DNA of 64,000 nucleotides from an uncultured Clostridia bacterium (GTDB lineage: Bacteria > Bacillota > Clostridia > Oscillospirales > Acutalibacteraceae): assembly GCA_947623505.1 (NCBI GenBank), contig CANQGT010000001.1:186001-250000 (forward strand). The letters are read 5' to 3'. Shown piece by piece: positions 33,464 through 42,356 of this stretch (the first letter of the stretch is position 1; each line of letters starts with the position of its first letter). The translations under genes and the position numbers were made by a program. The notes under the pieces are model-generated. The model worked only from the letters and a program-made list of their open reading frames with translations, was not told the DNA's origin and did no database searches.

Positions 33464-35197
33464 ATGGGTTTTCTTATCACACTGCTCATTCTGCTGCTTA
33501 TCGCGGCCGCCGCGTTCGTCTGCTGGTTTATCACTTACAGAAAAAACGGCAGATGCCCGATATGCGCCCTTGAAAAAATGGGCAAACCCACGCGGGTTAC
33601 AATAAACACCGACGGCGAGGACGATTACGGCAACGGCGCCGCGTTAACTCCGCCTATGGGCTGGAGCAGCTGGAACACTTTCAGGCAGAACATAAGCGAG
33701 GATCTTATTCTCAGCACCGCCGCGGCAATGAAACTTTCAGGACTTCAGGACGCGGGGTATCAGTATATCAATCTTGACGACTGCTGGCACAGCTCGCTTC
33801 GTGACGAGGAAGGAAGACTTCAGGGCGATCTCGGAAAATTTCCCTCCGGCATTCAGAACCTTATAAGCAAAATAAATCTTATGGGGCTGAAAGCGGGGCT
33901 TTATTCCTCAAACGGAACGCTTACCTGCGAGGATCTGCCCGCGAGCCTCGGCAACGAGGTAAAGGACGCGGAGACGATAGCCTCCTGGGGATGCGAATTT
34001 TTCAAATACGATTTTTGCCATAACAAAAGGATAAGCGGCGACGCGCCCGCCATAGAGGGCATAGAAATAAGCCGCCCGGGAAAATCCGCAGAGATTACGT
34101 TACGGCCGGAGGACGCGGTATTTGAGGGAAGAGCGAGAGTTGTAAAATTAAACCGCCTGCCGTCCAAAAAAGCGGTAGGTCTGCTCAATCACGGCGCGGG
34201 CTCCGCATCGTTCACTTTCAAAGTGGATATAAGCGGCGAATACGTTTTGACTATGCTCACCTACAAGAGTATGAACCTCACGCACGAACAGTACCTTCAG
34301 GTTATAGTAAACGGCAAAACATATGAGATGTTTTTCCCGAAAACAAAGGGCTTTACTCCTACGGGAAGAGCCCAGCTCAAGGTCACTCTTCTCAGCGGTG
34401 AAAACACTTTGGTTATTAAAAATCCCATACGCACCATGGCGGACAGTTCATTCGTTCAATACACAAGAATGGGTAACGCTCTGAAAGAAGCGGCCGTAAA
34501 AGCCGCTGAGAAAGAGGGGCGCGCGGTAAAGCCCATACTGTTTTCGATATGCGAATGGGGCACGGCCTTCCCGTGGAACTGGGGCGCAAAAGCGGGAAAT
34601 ATGTGGCGCACCACCCACGACATATTCCCGATGTGGAAAAGCATATATCTTATCTACCGCCATAACGTAAAACTGTATACGCACGCCGGACCCGGCGCGT
34701 GGAACGATCCCGATATGCTTGAAGTGGGCAACGGAAAGCTCACCGAGGACGAAAACAAGGCGCATTTTTCGCTTTGGTGTATGATGGCCTCTCCGCTTAT
34801 TTTGGGCAACGATATAAGGCAGTTTGTAAGCGACGACGCAAAGCCGATAGAAAATCACCCGATCCTAAACATAGTTACAAACAAAGAACTCATTGCGATA
34901 GACCAGGATCCTCTCGGCAAGCCCGCCAAGCTCATAACAAGATTTCACGGCATAGATATTCTTGCGCGCCCGCTTGAAAACGGGGAGCTCGCGCTCTGCT
35001 TTTTCAACACGAGCTCAAAGAGCAAGGGCATTTCGTTTGACATAAACGAGCTTGCCGACGATGAATACGTTGATTTCCACGCAAATCAATCTCTCTACTC
35101 CGTAAAAGAACTGTGGAGCGGCGAGGTCTTCTCCGCAAAAGTGCTCTCCGCCTCCATACCGAAGCACGGCGTAAAGGTTTACAGAATAAGCAAATAA
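33464..35197 (+). CDS. GH27 alpha-galactosidase with inserted beta-sandwich domain and membrane anchor
   Basis: A 577-residue enzyme. An N-terminal hydrophobic anchor (residues 2-25) precedes the catalytic barrel: PPMGWSSWNTF, INLDDCWHSS, LKAGLYSSNGTLTCE and FFKYDFCHN, where the Asp is the GH27 nucleophile. At about residues 200-325 the barrel is interrupted by a beta-sandwich (AEITLRPEDAVFEGRARVVK ... LQVIVNGKTYEMFF ... TLVIKNP) resembling a CBM35-like module. The barrel resumes with ILFSICEWG, RTTHDIFPMW (acid/base Asp expected) and GAWNDPDMLEVGN, then the C-terminal sandwich. It should release alpha-galactose from oligosaccharides at the cell surface. AAAGGA lies upstream of the ATG. Monocistronic. 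Confidence 0.88.
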   Translation: MGFLITLLILLLIAAAAFVCWFITYRKNGRCPICALEKMGKPTRVTINTDGEDDYGNGAALTPPMGWSSWNTFRQNISEDLILSTAAAMKLSGLQDAGYQYINLDDCWHSSLRDEEGRLQGDLGKFPSGIQNLISKINLMGLKAGLYSSNGTLTCEDLPASLGNEVKDAETIASWGCEFFKYDFCHNKRISGDAPAIEGIEISRPGKSAEITLRPEDAVFEGRARVVKLNRLPSKKAVGLLNHGAGSASFTFKVDISGEYVLTMLTYKSMNLTHEQYLQVIVNGKTYEMFFPKTKGFTPTGRAQLKVTLLSGENTLVIKNPIRTMADSSFVQYTRMGNALKEAAVKAAEKEGRAVKPILFSICEWGTAFPWNWGAKAGNMWRTTHDIFPMWKSIYLIYRHNVKLYTHAGPGAWNDPDMLEVGNGKLTEDENKAHFSLWCMMASPLILGNDIRQFVSDDAKPIENHPILNIVTNKELIAIDQDPLGKPAKLITRFHGIDILARPLENGELALCFFNTSSKSKGISFDINELADDEYVDFHANQSLYSVKELWSGEVFSAKVLSASIPKHGVKVYRISK

Positions 35198-35223
35198 ATT
35201 AAAACTATAATATATAGGTTTAA

Positions 35224-35263
35224 GGCGCCGCGCCCTCTTTTTCGAGGTGCGCGGCGCCTTTGC
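35224..35263 (+). terminator. Terminator of the alpha-galactosidase gene
   Basis: ggcgccgcgc / gcgcggcgcc long stem with CCTC/GAGG continuation and T-rich loop, followed by TTTGCTTTT. Confidence 0.85.
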
Positions 35264-35324
35264 TTTTGGCGGAGAGTTTGCTAAACGGGGCGGTGAATGT
35301 TATAATATAATCAGGTGATAATTT

Positions 35325-36008
35325 ATGAAAAGAATACTTATTGTTGATGACGACATACATATCGGGAATATGCTTGAGGAGGCGCTCGCCCGTGCCGGCT
35401 ACGGTGTTATGCGCGCGTATTCGGGCACTGAGGCAAAAATGCTGCTTAAATCAGAAACGCCCGATCTTGTGCTGCTTGATCTTATGCTGCCGGGAATGGA
35501 CGGCGAGGAGCTGCTGCCTTTGATAAAAGGCATTCCCGTTATAGTGGTGAGCGCGAAAATCGGGGTGGACAATAAAGTGGATATGCTCCTAAGCGGCGCG
35601 GCGGATTATGTGACAAAGCCGTTTGATTTAAAAGAACTGCTGGCAAGGATCGCCGTGCAGCTGCGGAAATCCTCCTCCCCCGCCGAGCGTGAAATAACGG
35701 CTTTTGAAGATATTGCGCTTGATAACCTAACGCGTACCGTGACCGTTCGTGAAAAAAGCGTTAAGCTGACGAGAACGGAATACGCTATACTCAAACAGCT
35801 TATGGAAAACCCGAACGCTGTTATAGCGAAATCCGTTTTGTTGGAAAGAATAAGCAATGACACGCCCGACTGCACCGAGGATTCGCTAAAGGTGCATATA
35901 AGCAACCTGCGAAAAAAACTTTCTGAGGCAACGGGTAAAAGCTATATTGAAGCGGTTTGGGGAATAGGCTTTAAGCTCTGCCGGGGCAACGGCGACAAAG
36001 ATGAATAA
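35325..36008 (+). CDS. OmpR-family response regulator of an antimicrobial-peptide-type ABC system
   Basis: A 227-residue regulator. The receiver has the acidic pair VDDD, the phosphoacceptor Asp in LVLLDLMLPGMDG, VVSAK and TKPFD. The C-terminal winged helix (VKLTRTEYAILKQL, VHISNLRKKL, IEAVWGIGFKL) places it with OmpR/PhoB proteins. Downstream, on the same strand, are four direct repeats and then ABC ATPase, two permeases and a short histidine kinase, the standard layout of bacitracin or lantibiotic sensing and export systems. CAGGTGAT precedes the ATG. Confidence 0.9.
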   Translation: MKRILIVDDDIHIGNMLEEALARAGYGVMRAYSGTEAKMLLKSETPDLVLLDLMLPGMDGEELLPLIKGIPVIVVSAKIGVDNKVDMLLSGAADYVTKPFDLKELLARIAVQLRKSSSPAEREITAFEDIALDNLTRTVTVREKSVKLTRTEYAILKQLMENPNAVIAKSVLLERISNDTPDCTEDSLKVHISNLRKKLSEATGKSYIEAVWGIGFKLCRGNGDKDE

Positions 36009-36012
36009 TAAT

Positions 36013-36054
36013 CTTAACGAAATCTTAACGCTTTTCTTAACTGCTTTCTTAACG
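36013..36054 (+). promoter_or_regulatory. Four direct CTTAAC repeats, candidate response-regulator operator
   Basis: CTTAACG/T occurs at 36013, 36024, 36036 and 36048, spaced 11, 12 and 12 bases, so all sites face roughly the same side of the helix. OmpR-family dimers bind such direct repeats at about one-turn spacing. A TAAAAT -10-like hexamer follows at 36063. The array separates the regulator from the ABC genes. Confidence 0.75.
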
Positions 36055-36112
36055 GTTGAGCGCTAAAATATCCCCGAAACGGGAACGACCCGTTCGGAAA
36101 GGAGAACGGCCT

Positions 36113-37027
36113 TTGGAATACGCTTTACAAACAAAAGGTCTTTCAAAGACATATAAAAAATTCAACGCGCTCAGCGGGCTTACGATGAATGTGCCAAGGG
36201 GCTCCGTTTACGGTATTATCGGCAAAAACGGAGCGGGTAAAACTACGCTTATGCGCCTTATCTGCGGTCTGCAGAATCCGACTGCGGGCACATATTCGAT
36301 TTTCGGGGCGGACAGAAAAAGCCCCGATATTTACACAATGCGCAGAAGGATGGGCGCTGTTGTGGATTCGCCCGCCATAGATTTTGATATGACGGCGAGA
36401 GAAAACATCGTTCACCAGTGCATAGTGCTCGGCCTGCCCTCGTTTGAAACGGCAGACGAAATTTTAGCGCTTGTGGGGCTTAAAGACACGGGAAACAAAA
36501 AGGCAAAAGATTTTTCGCTCGGTATGAAACAGCGTCTTGGCATAGGCAAGGCGCTTGTGGGCAATCCCGATTTTCTTGTGCTTGACGAGCCCGCAAACGG
36601 GCTTGACCCCGAGGGAATAGTCGGCATAAGGGAGCTGATTTTGAAGCTTAACAGAGAAAGGGAAATAACCTTTCTTATTTCAAGCCATATTCTTGACGAG
36701 CTCTCCAAAATGGCAACGCATTACGGATTTATCGACGGCGGCCGTCTGCTCAAGGAGATAAGTGCCAAGGAGCTTGAGGCTATTTGCAGAAAATACACAA
36801 GGCTGAAAGTCAGCGATATTGCGGCGCTCTGCCTAACCCTTGAAAAAATGGGAATCGAATATCAGGTGGTATCCGAGGACGAGGCCGATCTTTTCTCGCT
36901 GAGCAATGTGACGGAGCTTGTGCTTGAGCTTGCGAAAATGAATTGCGAAGTGCTTTCCGTAAAAGAACACGACGAAAGCCTTGAAAGCTACTATATCAAT
37001 CTGGTGGGAGGCGGCGCGAATGCATAA
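36113..37027 (+). CDS. ABC transporter ATP-binding protein (LanF/CprA type)
   Basis: A 304-residue ATPase. Walker A is GIIGKNGAGKTTLMRL, the signature reads FSLGMKQRLGIGKAL, and Walker B is FLVLDEPANGLDPEG, with the switch His in ISSHILDEL. A C-terminal ~80-residue extension is typical of lantibiotic immunity ATPases. The start is taken as TTG at 36113 because AAAGGAG lies 8 bases upstream; an in-frame TTG at 36056 has no ribosome binding site and overlaps the operator. Its stop overlaps the first permease by 8 bases. Confidence 0.88.
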   Translation: MEYALQTKGLSKTYKKFNALSGLTMNVPRGSVYGIIGKNGAGKTTLMRLICGLQNPTAGTYSIFGADRKSPDIYTMRRRMGAVVDSPAIDFDMTARENIVHQCIVLGLPSFETADEILALVGLKDTGNKKAKDFSLGMKQRLGIGKALVGNPDFLVLDEPANGLDPEGIVGIRELILKLNREREITFLISSHILDELSKMATHYGFIDGGRLLKEISAKELEAICRKYTRLKVSDIAALCLTLEKMGIEYQVVSEDEADLFSLSNVTELVLELAKMNCEVLSVKEHDESLESYYINLVGGGANA

Positions 37028-37916
37028 TCTTATACTTTCAAACCGCTTCGCTATGAATAAAAAGCGTTTTTTGCTGACCGTTTGCGCAATGGCGGCTGCT
37101 TCCTTTATAATCACCTGCGCATCATATATAAGGATAACGGAAGCTCTTGAAAGTAGACCGCACAATTTTCTTCCCGAGTTGAGCGATCATTTGGGCTTTA
37201 CCGAGGCGTATTGCTGGGACAGATATTTTCTGTATCCTCTATACTGCCTGCCGTTTGTTTTATTCGTGTTCAACGCGTTTTTCATATGCCGTGAATTGGA
37301 GAATAAAACGATACGAAACAAGCTTACGGTCGGTTACAAAAGGCGGGAGATATACCTTGCGAATTTCGTAACGGCGGCCGAAACGGGAATCGCGCTTTAT
37401 ATCGCCGTTATTCTCGGCAGCCTTGTCGGCATAATTCTCGCGGGCAAAAATGCCTTTACGGGTATGAATATTCCGCTTCATCTGCTTATCGGGCTTACGG
37501 AGGTCATTTCCTGCTCCGCGCTTTCCTCTTTCATATGTATGCAGTTTCAAAAAAAGGCGGCTGCACTGTTTGTTTCAATAGCAGTATGCTGTATTCTTTG
37601 CTTTGTTGCCTCTTATATCGGCAACAGAGTGCAACAACCGGAATTTTCATACGATTTAGAAGGTTCAAGCGAAGGCGTTATAACATTAGTGCGCAATGTG
37701 AATATTCATTATATCAAAGAGCCTTTGCGCACTGATTGCTACGCGTTGTTGGGCTTTTTACCGTTTGGGAATATACCTCTTTTGAGCAAATATGAGTACT
37801 CTTTAAATTACGGTTTTGTGGAGCGTCCTCTTCTTTCGGCTCTTCTTCCGCTTCTCTTTACGGCGACGATAACCTCCGCCGGCATATTCTTATTCAACCG
37901 TAAGGATTTAAAGTAG
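37020..37916 (+). CDS. ABC transporter permease (lantibiotic-immunity type), first copy
   Basis: A 298-residue permease with about six hydrophobic helices. It starts MHNLILSNRFAMNKKRFLLT and has ENKTIRNKLTVGYKRREIYLANF, the cytoplasmic coupling loop shared by LanE/LanG and CprB/CprC-like permeases. GGGAGG lies 8 bases before the ATG at 37020. The next gene is a diverged tandem duplicate (same start, same coupling loop, same NRKDLK C-terminus). The two should form a heterodimeric membrane unit with the ATPase. Confidence 0.85.
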   Translation: MHNLILSNRFAMNKKRFLLTVCAMAAASFIITCASYIRITEALESRPHNFLPELSDHLGFTEAYCWDRYFLYPLYCLPFVLFVFNAFFICRELENKTIRNKLTVGYKRREIYLANFVTAAETGIALYIAVILGSLVGIILAGKNAFTGMNIPLHLLIGLTEVISCSALSSFICMQFQKKAAALFVSIAVCCILCFVASYIGNRVQQPEFSYDLEGSSEGVITLVRNVNIHYIKEPLRTDCYALLGFLPFGNIPLLSKYEYSLNYGFVERPLLSALLPLLFTATITSAGIFLFNRKDLK

Positions 37917-37925
37917 GAGGCGCAA

Positions 37926-38771
37926 ATGTATAATCTTATTCTTTCAAACCGCTTTGCCGTAAATAAAAAGCATTTTTGGTTGACCGCGGGCGCAGCGCTT
38001 TCCGCCTCTTTCATAATCACCTGTTGGTTTTACGCATCGATGCCAAAAGAACTTCCGCCTCCTTTTGAACCTGAAATATACTATTGGGATAAATATTTTT
38101 TATATCCGCTTTTCTGCCTTCCTTTCTTTTTATTTATATTCAATGCGTTTTTTATATGCAACGAATCCGAAAACAAGACCATTCGCAATAAATTGATAGT
38201 CGGGTATAAAAGGCGCGAGATATACCTCGCGAATTTCGCGACGGCGGCCGGAACGGGAATCGTGCTATACATTGCCGTTATTATCGGAAGCCTTGTCGGC
38301 ATAATCCTCGCGGGTGAAAACGCCTTTGAGGGCGGCGTGAGCGTTTCCCTTTATCTGCTTATCGGGCTCGCGGAGGTTATATCCTGCGCCGCGCTTTCCT
38401 CTTTTTTATGTATGCAGTTTCAAAGGAAAGCCGTAACGCTGATAATCTCCGTTATCGTCTGCGTTATCCTTGTTTATTTTTCATTTTATTTGGCGGAAGA
38501 TCTATCGATTCCTGAATATTCGCCGGGCAGGGTAGTCAACATTGACGGTATGCCTGTTGAGATGCCGGGATCGAAAGTCGAGGACTATATAGGCGAGCCT
38601 ATGCGCACCGTTTATTATATCCTGCTCAGCTTTATACCGTGCGGAAAAACGCACATTTTGGGCTTGGGCATTGCCGAGCACCCAATTATTGAAATCGTTC
38701 TTCCCCCTGTTTTTTCCGCGCTGATAACCGCCGCGGGAATACGCGCCTTCAACCGAAAGGATTTAAAATAA
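37926..38771 (+). CDS. ABC transporter permease, second copy
   Basis: A 281-residue permease homologous to the preceding gene along its whole length: MYNLILSNRFAVNKK at the start, ENKTIRNKLIVGYKRREIYL in the first loop, FLCMQFQRKAVTLI, and NRKDLK at the end. The extracellular loop between the last helices differs strongly from the first copy, which fits a role in substrate specificity. GGAGG lies five bases upstream. Part of the ABC/two-component operon. Confidence 0.85.
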   Translation: MYNLILSNRFAVNKKHFWLTAGAALSASFIITCWFYASMPKELPPPFEPEIYYWDKYFLYPLFCLPFFLFIFNAFFICNESENKTIRNKLIVGYKRREIYLANFATAAGTGIVLYIAVIIGSLVGIILAGENAFEGGVSVSLYLLIGLAEVISCAALSSFLCMQFQRKAVTLIISVIVCVILVYFSFYLAEDLSIPEYSPGRVVNIDGMPVEMPGSKVEDYIGEPMRTVYYILLSFIPCGKTHILGLGIAEHPIIEIVLPPVFSALITAAGIRAFNRKDLK

Positions 38772-38786
38772 TAAGGAAAGATGAAT

Positions 38787-39677
38787 ATGGAAATTTTTTA
38801 TCTGATAATATTCTCGCTTTGCGCCGTCGTGGCGGCTCTGATATACAAAATAATACTGCTTAAACAAAGCGCGGATAAAATCAATGAAAGATTTTCACAA
38901 AGCTTTTCGGAGGACACGAACATTCCCGTGACCCTGCCCGCAAGAGACAGGCATTTTCTGCGCCTTGCAAACACGCTTAACATTGAGCTTGCGAAAATGC
39001 GGCGGCAACAGATAAAATTCCGCCGAGGCGACGCGGAGGTCAAAAACGCTATCACAAATATCTCCCACGATTTGCGAACGCCTCTCACCGCCGTCGGCGG
39101 GTATCTTGATTTGCTTGAGGACGAGGAAAAATCCGATAACGCAAAAAGGTATCTCAGCGCGATAAGAGACAGAACGGAGTATATGAAACAGCTTATCGAC
39201 GAGCTTTTCAGATATTCCGTGGTCATATCCACGGTGGAGAAGCTGAGTTGCGAGGAGGTTTGCCTTAACGCCGCCTTAGAGCAGAGCATTTCTTCACACT
39301 ACGCCGCCATAACAAAGGCGAATATTGAGCCGAATATTTCAATATGCGGCGCAAAAATAATAAGGCGTCTTGATAAAAACGCCATCTCGCGGATATTTGC
39401 AAACCTCATAAGCAACGCCGTAAAATACAGCGACGGCGATTTGAGCATAACGCTTGCTCAAAGCGGCGCGATAACATTTTCAAATTCCGCGTCAAGACTT
39501 GACAAAACGCAGGCGGGCAAGCTGTTTGACAGATTTTTCACGGTTGAAAACGCCGAAAAGTCAACAGGCTTGGGGCTTTCGATAGCAAAGGCGCTGACGG
39601 AAGAAATGCACGGCAGTATTGAAGCGAAATTCAATGACGGCAAACTTTATATTCTGATAAATTTTCCCGAAACATAA
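38787..39677 (+). CDS. Short sensor histidine kinase of the ABC operon
   Basis: A 296-residue kinase with one N-terminal transmembrane segment (YLIIFSLCAVVAALIYKIIL) and no extracellular sensor domain. The H-box is TNISHDLRTPLTAVGGYLDL, and the ATPase domain shows NLISNAVKYS and STGLGLSIAKAL. Kinases of this form in clostridial Cpr-type operons depend on the adjacent ABC permeases for signal detection (family knowledge). The first ATG (38781) is only 3 bases from AAGGA, so the one at 38787 is preferred. The operon ends here. Confidence 0.88.
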   Translation: MEIFYLIIFSLCAVVAALIYKIILLKQSADKINERFSQSFSEDTNIPVTLPARDRHFLRLANTLNIELAKMRRQQIKFRRGDAEVKNAITNISHDLRTPLTAVGGYLDLLEDEEKSDNAKRYLSAIRDRTEYMKQLIDELFRYSVVISTVEKLSCEEVCLNAALEQSISSHYAAITKANIEPNISICGAKIIRRLDKNAISRIFANLISNAVKYSDGDLSITLAQSGAITFSNSASRLDKTQAGKLFDRFFTVENAEKSTGLGLSIAKALTEEMHGSIEAKFNDGKLYILINFPET

Positions 39678-39682
39678 ATATA

Positions 39683-40009
39683 GCGCCCCGGTAAAAACCG
39701 GGGCGCCCAGACTGTCGATAAAGCGGTCTGAACCGTGCCGAGAAAATAAATATGTTTTCGTTATCGGTATCACCTACAAAAATTCAGTCTGTATAATTTT
39801 TAATAACTACTGCAATAAGAAAGCCGCTTGAATATCGAATTTAAGCGGCTTTCGGCGCTTTCACCTTTCGGCAACTCTACCGTACCTATGTACGCCGACG
39901 AATTGCCGAAAGGCGAATTCAGTTCCGTTTCTCGAAGTCTGCCAGCGTGTAGAAATCTATTTCCCTGACTTTTTCTACACGCTGAGCGCCCCGGTAAAAA
40001 CCGGGGCGC
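39683..40009 (+). repeat. Dispersed hairpin-rich element, copy 1 (about 330 bp)
   Basis: Flanked on both sides by the same 24-base hairpin (gcgccccggtaaaaaccgg then ggcgc) at 39683-39706 and 39986-40009. The interior, from cagactgtcgataaagcggt to tgtagaaa...tttctaca, is about 90% identical by eye to the reverse complement of 62340-62640. It contains at least four internal hairpins. A frame of about 45 codons around 39830 is shared by both copies but has no ribosome binding site and is imposed by the palindromes. No gene is supported here. Confidence 0.85.
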
Positions 40010-40024
40010 CGGTATATTAAGATA

Positions 40025-40777
40025 TTAGAAATAAATCGGTGAGCCTTTGTATGAGCAGGCTCTGTAAGCCAGCCCGGGAGCGAGCGAATCACCGTTTCTG
40101 CAAAGGAGCTCATCGGCGCGAACGAATTTATATCCCCGCGCTTTAAGCTCCCCTACCGCCCGCAAAACGCCTTCCACGGTGGTAGGTTTTGTATCGTGAA
40201 GCAGAAAAATTTTTCCGTCCTTCGCGTATTTCAAAAGATAATTATACACATAATCCGCGTCTTTATGCTTCCAGTCAATCGTATCGTCCTGCCAAAGGAT
40301 CGCTATCTTGTTAATTCTGTTAAGCCTTGCGCCCGTGTAAAAGCCGTGGGGAGGGCGAAAAAAAAGAGTTTTCTCGCCGATTATATCAAATATCTTTTCA
40401 TCGGTTTTCTCAAGCTCGCCTATGTATTCCTCCACGGACGAGTTAAAAAGCGTAATATGATTATATGTGTGATTGCCTATCAGATGTCCGTCCGATTTCA
40501 TTCTTTTAACTTCGGCCTCGTAACCGTCGATATGCTTTCCCAAAAGAAAAAACGCGGCCTTTACGTCTTCGCGTTTAAGGCCGTCGAGCAGCTTCTCCGT
40601 GTACGGCCCCGGCCCGTCGTCAAAAGTCAGCGCTATCATTTTTTCGCTGTTTTCAACGCTAACCGTGTAATTTTTTTCAAACGGAGTGGTAAGAAAAGTT
40701 GCAAGCACGTAAAATATCACCGTAAGCAAAATCACAAGTACGGCAAGCCGTATTCTTTTTTTCTTTTTTCTTCCCAT
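40025..40777 (-). CDS. Polysaccharide deacetylase (NodB domain), membrane-anchored
   Basis: A 250-residue protein with a basic start, one membrane segment (LAVLVILLTVIFYVLATFL) and an extracellular NodB domain. Motif 1 is LTFDDGPGPY with the catalytic Asp and metal Asp, motif 2 HTYNHI gives the metal-binding histidines, motif 3 is RPPHGF, and LLHDT is motif 5. It should deacetylate peptidoglycan or another N-acetylated wall glycan. The start at 40777 has GGTGAT five bases upstream; an ATG at 40795 is possible. Confidence 0.88.
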   Translation of the reverse strand: MGRKKKKRIRLAVLVILLTVIFYVLATFLTTPFEKNYTVSVENSEKMIALTFDDGPGPYTEKLLDGLKREDVKAAFFLLGKHIDGYEAEVKRMKSDGHLIGNHTYNHITLFNSSVEEYIGELEKTDEKIFDIIGEKTLFFRPPHGFYTGARLNRINKIAILWQDDTIDWKHKDADYVYNYLLKYAKDGKIFLLHDTKPTTVEGVLRAVGELKARGYKFVRADELLCRNGDSLAPGLAYRACSYKGSPIYF

Positions 40778-40819
40778 TTCATCACCGTTGCGCATATATG
40801 ATTTCTTAATCCTAAAAAA

Positions 40820-40858
40820 CAAGGAAGCTGTCTCACGAAAATCGCGAGACAGCCTTAT
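40820..40858 (-). terminator. Terminator of ilvC
   Basis: ggctgtctcgcga / tcgtgagacagc stem, then TTCCTTGTTTTTT on the minus strand, 10 bases after the ilvC stop. Confidence 0.85.
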
Positions 40859-40868
40859 TTTAAATTTA

Positions 40869-41942
<1,074 letters not shown>

Positions 41943-41961
41943 TCATTATGTATCAAGAGTT

Positions 41962-41990
41962 ATTATATTACTAAGTATTTAATTCGTCAA
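41962..41990 (-). promoter_or_regulatory. Promoter of ilvC
   Basis: TTGACG (41990-41985) and TATAAT (41967-41962), spacer 17, about 65 bases before the start codon. Confidence 0.82.
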
Positions 41991-42050
41991 GGTGTTTTTT
42001 AAGTGTTTCCCTTGTAAAATGTAACAAAAAGTAGTAATATAACTATGTAT

Positions 42051-42326
42051 AGCTGAGGGGAGTTGAACCAGATAAGTCCCACGGCGGTTCCTTTTGGTTA
42101 TTTTTTCCCTTTTCTTCTTGGCGGGCGCCGGCCCGCCTGCGTCGAAAAAAGCAAAAATCCCTCAAAAACTCCTCGCCGTGGGATGCTAAGCAGTTTTTGC
42201 GGTGAGGATTTTTGCAAAGACAATGAAAACACCGAAGTCAATACTTGCGTATTGACAAGGGGTTTGAAGCGGTATTTGCGTAAATAAGCCCGCAAAAACC
42301 TTATTGTGTTCGACTCCCCTCAGCTT
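42051..42326 (+). repeat. 276-bp element with 18-bp terminal inverted repeats
   Basis: It starts agctgaggggagttgaac (42051-42068) and ends gttcgactcccctcagct (42308-42325), inverted repeats with one mismatch. Inside, cccacggcg/cgccgtggg and gcaaaaatcc/ggatttttgc form nested stems, and caatac/gtattg a small one. Its right half (42249-42326) recurs at 5514-5592. No transposase or supported reading frame is present, so it is a MITE-like element or a structured RNA. It occupies most of the gap between ilvC and the DUF815 gene. Confidence 0.8.
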
Positions 42327-42356
42327 ATCTGATTTTTATTCAAAGAAGTGATGAAA

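Noticed and set aside
39826-39972. Frame of about 45 codons conserved in both copies of the dispersed element
   Set aside because: Begins at TTG without a ribosome binding site; its sequence is fixed by the CCTTTCGGCAA palindrome, and the two copies end differently.
42051-42326. tmRNA or 6S RNA, because of the closing helix and the gttcgactcccc sequence
   Set aside because: No tag reading frame, no CCA end and no T-stem partner; a half copy elsewhere argues for a repeat element.
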